From Isoalcanivorax indicus (GTDB lineage Bacteria > Pseudomonadota > Gammaproteobacteria > Pseudomonadales > Alcanivoracaceae), in contig NZ_QGMP01000002.1 of NCBI RefSeq assembly GCF_003259185.1, positions 281,510 through 345,509 of the forward strand: a stretch of DNA of 64,000 nucleotides, given 5' to 3'. Below the pieces are notes generated by a model that saw nothing but the letters and a program-made list of their open reading frames with translations, was not told where the DNA came from and did not search any database. Shown piece after piece: positions 61,327-64,000 of this stretch. Positions within the stretch are counted from its first letter, which is position 1. Each line of letters opens with the position of its first letter. A program made the position numbers and the translations under genes.

Positions 61327-61848
61327 ATGCAATGGATTCCTGATCTTCTAAAGCACCTCGCAATCTCGAAACTATTCGCTACCGCAGTCTTTTTGAGTGC
61401 GGCTGCGCTGCTGTTTGGCGGGTACATCATTCCAGAGCATATCCCGAGATTGGATGGAAATATAAGGGTCTGGGCAATTGGTGCCTTGGTGTTTTCAGCA
61501 ACCTATCTAATTGCGTGGTTCCTAAGCACCATGTGGCGGGTTGTAACACGTGCGACGGTCGAGTTTGGCTATCGGGGGCGCGATAGAGACCTCTGCGCCT
61601 TTGATAAGGTCTTCATCGAGCTTGCTGCGCGGCAGCCTGGGCAGACATTGAACTTGAATGTTCTTAAATATGAACATGGTCAGATGACCCAACTAGAAAT
61701 GATCCAACACGGCAAGACGTTGGTGAGCCGTGGGCTCCTAATCGTTGGGGAATACGATGACTCAATATTCTCGCTTACAGAGCGAGGTAAGGCTGTCGGA
61801 GCGCGCATTCTTGCCGAGAAGCGAGCAGTTGAGGACGTTGATGCATGA
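61327..61848 (+). CDS. Cassette 2: two-helix membrane protein, SieB-like architecture
   Basis: A 173-residue protein. Two transmembrane helices (about 14-36 and 48-70) are followed by a cytosolic domain with a winged-helix look (KTLVSRGLLIVGEYDDSIFSLTERGKAVG). The start IPDLLKHLAISKLFATAVFLSAAALLF and the helix-pair layout resemble superinfection-exclusion B (SieB) family proteins, which stop phage by membrane action. This is pattern recognition and not proof. It has a weak ribosome site and follows attC1 by 20 bases. Confidence 0.68.
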   Translation: MQWIPDLLKHLAISKLFATAVFLSAAALLFGGYIIPEHIPRLDGNIRVWAIGALVFSATYLIAWFLSTMWRVVTRATVEFGYRGRDRDLCAFDKVFIELAARQPGQTLNLNVLKYEHGQMTQLEMIQHGKTLVSRGLLIVGEYDDSIFSLTERGKAVGARILAEKRAVEDVDA

Positions 61849-61906
61849 CCATTCGCAGTAGGTGCGACGGCCCTGACGGGCCGCAGCCTGAGCTAAAACG
61901 TTAGGG
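61843..61906 (+). other. attC2 recombination site
   Basis: About 64 bases, from GCATGAC (61843-61849, a degenerate left box) to GTTAGGG (61900-61906). The core is a perfect hairpin GGCCC-TGAC-GGGCC. The outer arms pair poorly, so folding efficiency may be low. It overlaps the stop of cassette 2 and touches the start of cassette 3. Confidence 0.65.
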
Positions 61907-62239
61907 GTGAGCGTGTTGAAGCATCCATTTTTTAGTGAGGCCATGGATGACAGATTTAGTGCTTTCTCTCTGAGAGCTTCTAGATCTCCAGTATGGTTAG
62001 CCCTTGGGATTCTGGCTTTAGTTGCTATTTTGTGTTTTTTCTTTGTGCCACTTGAAAATGGCAGAATTCTTGAAAAAATACTAATTAGTTTTGGCGTAAC
62101 TGGGGTTCTATTTACTTGGCTAGCTGCCCAGGCGAGCGCATACCAAAGGAAGCGAACGCAATGGCTGGTTGCAGTCTTTTTGTTGTGGCCACTTTCTTAC
62201 TGGTATCTATTGAGTGAAAAATATCGCGAAATTACCTAA
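61907..62239 (+). CDS. Cassette 3: small membrane protein
   Basis: Up to 110 residues; the first in-frame start is GTG 61907, with another GTG at 61913 that has GGGG a few bases before it. Three hydrophobic segments: about 29-47, 55-74 and 85-103, the last ending with a Tyr/Trp-rich stretch (SYWYLL). No family recognised. The start follows attC2 immediately and the stop is inside attC3, so it fills the whole cassette. Small membrane proteins are common in cassette arrays. Confidence 0.6.
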   Translation: MSVLKHPFFSEAMDDRFSAFSLRASRSPVWLALGILALVAILCFFFVPLENGRILEKILISFGVTGVLFTWLAAQASAYQRKRTQWLVAVFLLWPLSYWYLLSEKYREIT

Positions 62240-62308
62240 CAATCAGCGCCAGTACGCGCCCGTTGGGCGCCGGACGCACTTCGTGCGCCGCTGCGCAGGT
62301 CGTTAGGC
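62234..62308 (+). other. attC3 recombination site
   Basis: The clearest site, 75 bases. Left box ACCTAAC (62234-62240) fits RYYYAAC in full; right box GTTAGGC (62302-62308) fits GTTRRRY in full. Arms CCTAAC-AATCAGCGC and the complement of GCGCAGGTC-GTTAGG pair with an offset as expected for extrahelical bases; an inner GGCGC-rich stem and GCAC/GTGC loop follow. Confidence 0.88.
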
Positions 62309-62345
62309 TTAAAATAAATTTTGCGAAACAGGAAGGGAAAAATAA

Positions 62346-62768
62346 TTGACTGACGAGAAGACAGCAGTGGTGTTTGGACAAGAACTACTTACACAAGAGC
62401 TTGTAACGTTTGAACAAGTTCATGTGAATGTGTCTCAGACACTAATTATCACTACCGAAGATCGCATGAATCTTTGGCTGAGAGAGGTGATTGGCCGCAT
62501 AAAAAAGCAATCAGAATGGGTTGCGCCTCTTGGATTGGTTGTTGCGATTACCCTAACCCTAACAACAACATCATTTAACAATTTTATGCTTCCCGCAGCA
62601 ACATGGCATGCCATGTTCGTTATTGTTGATGTTGTGGCTTTCCTTTGGTTAGTGATTTCTCTTTGTCATCTTCGAAAGCCACTAATTATTGCAGAAGAAA
62701 TTGAACAGCTGAAGACGTATTCTCCCATACCGGATTCCAATCCCAAAAAGGGAAGTGTTGAGAAATGA
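62346..62768 (+). CDS. Cassette 4a: two-helix membrane protein
   Basis: A 140-residue protein beginning at TTG 62346, with AGGAAGGG about 9 bases upstream. A soluble N-terminal part of about 57 residues (QTLIITTEDRMNLWLREVIG) is followed by a predicted pair of helices (about 58-80 and 93-115) and a short cytosolic tail. The stop overlaps the ATG of the TPR gene (ATGA), so the two are translationally coupled within one cassette. No family recognised. Very AT-rich. Confidence 0.68.
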   Translation: MTDEKTAVVFGQELLTQELVTFEQVHVNVSQTLIITTEDRMNLWLREVIGRIKKQSEWVAPLGLVVAITLTLTTTSFNNFMLPAATWHAMFVIVDVVAFLWLVISLCHLRKPLIIAEEIEQLKTYSPIPDSNPKKGSVEK

Positions 62769-63568
62769 GTGAGAGTAATAAAGTTGATGTTAATCAGTTG
62801 ATAAAGAATTCTAGCGAATCTTTTTCAAAGGGCAATTATGTTGAAGCTGAGTCTCTCATCCGAGAAGCATTATTTACTGCCGAGAAAGAAGGTAACTTAA
62901 GAGATACTGCGGCCTCACTTCATAACTTGGGGACAATTCTATCAAGGATGGCTCGTTATGAAGAAGCTCTAGGGTCGTATTCGAAAGCACTTGCCATAAA
63001 GGAACAACTCGGGGAGCAAGGCGCGTCTGTAGCAACAACCCTTAACCAACTGGCTCAAGTATATTCAGCAATTGGCCAAACTCAACAAGCCGAGCGGCTG
63101 TATGAGAAATCGCTCTCCATGTTGGAAAGAGTTGGTGATAAGAATTCCGAGGCTATTACTCTGAGTAATCTAGCGTCGGTATATGCGAGCCAAGCTCGTC
63201 TAAGTGAAGCAGAAGCCCTCTATAGCAAGGCGCTTGCAATTCAAGAATCGCTAGGTAGCTGGCAAAGTGCCAAAACATATAACAATTTGGGTAATTTGTA
63301 TTTCTCTCTTCATGATTTGGGCAAGGCCCATGAGGCGTTTCAAAAATCGATAACATTGATGAAGCAGCAACTTGGCGAAAGTCATCCTGATACCTCTAGT
63401 GTGATAAATAATCTAGCCTACGTATTAGCTGAAGAAGGGAAAAACGAAGAGGCATCAAAGCTGTTTAGTGAAAGTCTTGACAATCTAAGGCGCGTACTGG
63501 GAGCCAAGCATCCTTATGTGAAACAGTTGTCTGAGCGAGGGTTAAGACTAACAAAAAACTCCACCTGA
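62765..63568 (+). CDS. Cassette 4b: kinesin-light-chain-type TPR protein
   Basis: A 267-residue protein of five to six tetratricopeptide repeats, each about 40 residues, with the TPR_12/KLC pattern: SLHNLGTILSRMARYEEALGSYSKAL, TTLNQLAQVYSAIGQTQQAE, TLSNLASVYASQARLSEAEALY, TYNNLGNLYFSLHDLGKAHE, and SVINNLAYVLAEEGKNEEAS. There is no enzymatic domain and no signal peptide, so it is probably a cytosolic scaffold that acts with the membrane protein encoded just before it. KLC-type TPR proteins occur in several signalling and defence gene pairs; the role here is open. Confidence 0.8.
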   Translation: MSESNKVDVNQLIKNSSESFSKGNYVEAESLIREALFTAEKEGNLRDTAASLHNLGTILSRMARYEEALGSYSKALAIKEQLGEQGASVATTLNQLAQVYSAIGQTQQAERLYEKSLSMLERVGDKNSEAITLSNLASVYASQARLSEAEALYSKALAIQESLGSWQSAKTYNNLGNLYFSLHDLGKAHEAFQKSITLMKQQLGESHPDTSSVINNLAYVLAEEGKNEEASKLFSESLDNLRRVLGAKHPYVKQLSERGLRLTKNST

Positions 63569-63652
63569 CCCACCACCGCGGCGCGAAATTTTGTGCTTTG
63601 TGTAGTACAAAAGTCACGCCGCTCCGGCGGGCAGGTGAGCTTGGCGTTAATT
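63546..63652 (+). other. attC4 recombination site (long, atypical)
   Basis: About 107 bases. Left GACTAAC (63546-63552) and CACCTG (63563-63568), right CAGGTG (63632-63637), spacer AGCTTGGC, then GTTAATT (63646-63652). The TAAC and CACCTG parts pair with the right side at matching distances; an inner GCGGCG/CGCCGC and TTTTGT/ACAAAA stem completes the hairpin. The right box lacks the usual purines at positions 5-7, possibly because the IS3-family element now begins here. Confidence 0.6.
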
Positions 63653-64000
63653 CGCCGATTTCCCCAAGAAAAGTAGACACCTAATCCCCACTCAACGGAG
63701 GGTGTCATTATGACCAGAAAGACCCGGAACAAGTACAATCACTACACTGAAGATTTTCGGCGCGAAGCGGTACGCCGTGCCGATGATCCCAATACCAGCG
63801 CCGCCGAGGTAGCGAAGGAACTCGGTATTCACCCCGGCCAGATCTATAACTGGCGTCGGCAGTATAAGCGGTTGTCCGACAAGCAGTTCAATAGCGTCCA
63901 GGGGGTGGACTACTCCATGAAAGAGAGCGAATAGATCCGCAAGCTGAAGCGACAAGTGGCTGACTTGAAGGAGGAGAACGAGTTCCTAAAAAAGGCGACA
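63653..64000 (+). mobile_element. IS3-family insertion sequence, 5' part
   Basis: Begins at or just after attC4 and runs out of the window. The segment fccccaagaaaagtagacac before orfA looks like IS3-family end sequence (ccccaagaaaagtagacacc, 63662-63681). GACACC (63676-63681) and GGTGTC (63701-63706) form a hairpin that covers the orfA ribosome site GGAGGG, a known way for insertion sequences to limit translation by read-through transcripts. The exact left end is not resolved. Confidence 0.7.
63710..64000 (+). pseudogene. IS3-family transposase OrfA, interrupted by an amber codon (3' end outside window)
   Basis: The helix-turn-helix DNA-binding part is intact: YTEDFRREAVRRADDPN and EVAKELGIHPGQIYNWRRQYK. 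The frame meets TAG at 63932-63934 after 74 residues, and then continues in the same frame with IRKLKRQVADLKEENEFLKK, the leucine zipper of IS3 OrfA proteins. So a single nonsense change (probably from GAG) broke the gene. The A6G slippage heptamer (63988-63994) used for -1 frameshifting into OrfB is present at the end. A functional transposase would need amber suppression. Confidence 0.78.

Larger units (their letters stand above)
60670..63652 (+). mobile_element. Integron gene-cassette array without integrase (CALIN-like)
   Basis: Four attC-like sites and one attI-like core separate four AT-rich cassettes, all in the plus orientation, with each site directly behind an ORF. Each site has a left core box near an ORF end, GC-rich inverted repeats, and a right GTTANNY box. 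No tyrosine recombinase gene is seen in the window; a canonical intI would be expected left of the first cassette, where ycaO and the 467-base junction lie. This matches the CALIN definition (two or more attC without intI). The array is closed on the right by an IS3-family element. Confidence 0.8.

Noticed and set aside
63563..63637. Reading the CACCTG ... CAGGTG inverted repeat alone as a terminator of the TPR gene
   Set aside because: No T-run follows, and the outer TAAC/GTTA boxes at matching distances fit an attC better.
1..64000. CRISPR array, tRNA or rRNA genes
   Set aside because: No regularly spaced repeats and no cloverleaf or rRNA-like sequence was recognised by eye; a tRNAscan run would settle the tRNA question.

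Overview
The window looks like a chromosomal segment of a high-GC gammaproteobacterium. Gene content and order match the Pseudomonas/Alcanivorax type: yggT-proC-yggS beside pilT-pilU, then pyrC'-pyrB-pyrR-ruvX-yqgE-tonB-gshB running into pilGHIJK-chpABC. An Alcanivorax-like marine or oil-associated relative is my best guess, inferred from synteny and family content and not from a marker gene. No rRNA, tRNA or CRISPR array was seen.

Layout. (1) 1-9115: the 3' end of an MgtE-type Mg2+ transporter gene, a membrane PAS-GGDEF-EAL protein, uvrD, an orphan TRAP substrate-binding lipoprotein, and the yggS-proC-yggT block. (2) 9264-11431: pilT and pilU, the type IV pilus retraction ATPases. (3) 11542-22477: accessory and housekeeping genes, including two unrecognised ORFs after pilU, a LysR regulator divergent from a glutathionyl-hydroquinone reductase/pirin pair, a DUF4136 lipoprotein, a large GAF/PAS histidine kinase, a lipoprotein metallophosphoesterase and a nitronate monooxygenase. 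(4) 22478-28297 (minus strand): pyrimidine genes (a catalytically degenerate dihydroorotase-like protein, aspartate transcarbamoylase and PyrR), ruvX, yqgE, tonB and gshB. (5) 28523-41148: the complete Pil-Chp chemosensory cluster that controls twitching and surface sensing, with a 2241-residue ChpA carrying six HPt-type histidine motifs, one HPt-like motif lacking histidine, a CheA core and a receiver. (6) 41145-57919: a mosaic of small operons, many with visible operators: a YebG-type SOS gene with a LexA box, a MarR/EamA divergon with two palindromes, a ParDE-type toxin-antitoxin pair with a palindrome, a PadR gene flanked by inverted repeats, and an ArsR-SRPBCC-DoxX operon with twin operators. 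(7) 58019-60202: an OsmC-YcaO fusion.

(8) 60670-63652 is the most unusual part. It is an AT-rich array of integron gene cassettes: one attI-like core followed by four attC-like recombination sites separating four cassettes with five ORFs, all on the plus strand, and no integrase gene in view. This fits a CALIN (cluster of attC sites lacking integrase). The cassettes encode a protein with a ParB/sulfiredoxin-like motif, a SieB-like two-helix membrane protein, a small membrane protein, and a two-gene cassette pairing a two-helix membrane protein with a kinesin-light-chain-type TPR protein. An IS3-family element, with an amber codon in orfA and an A6G slippage site, lies against the last attC and runs off the window.

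How the parts work together: pilTU and the Pil-Chp system form one surface-motility module split by the pyr/gsh block, as in Pseudomonas. The cassette array and IS mark an acquired segment next to a conserved backbone gene.
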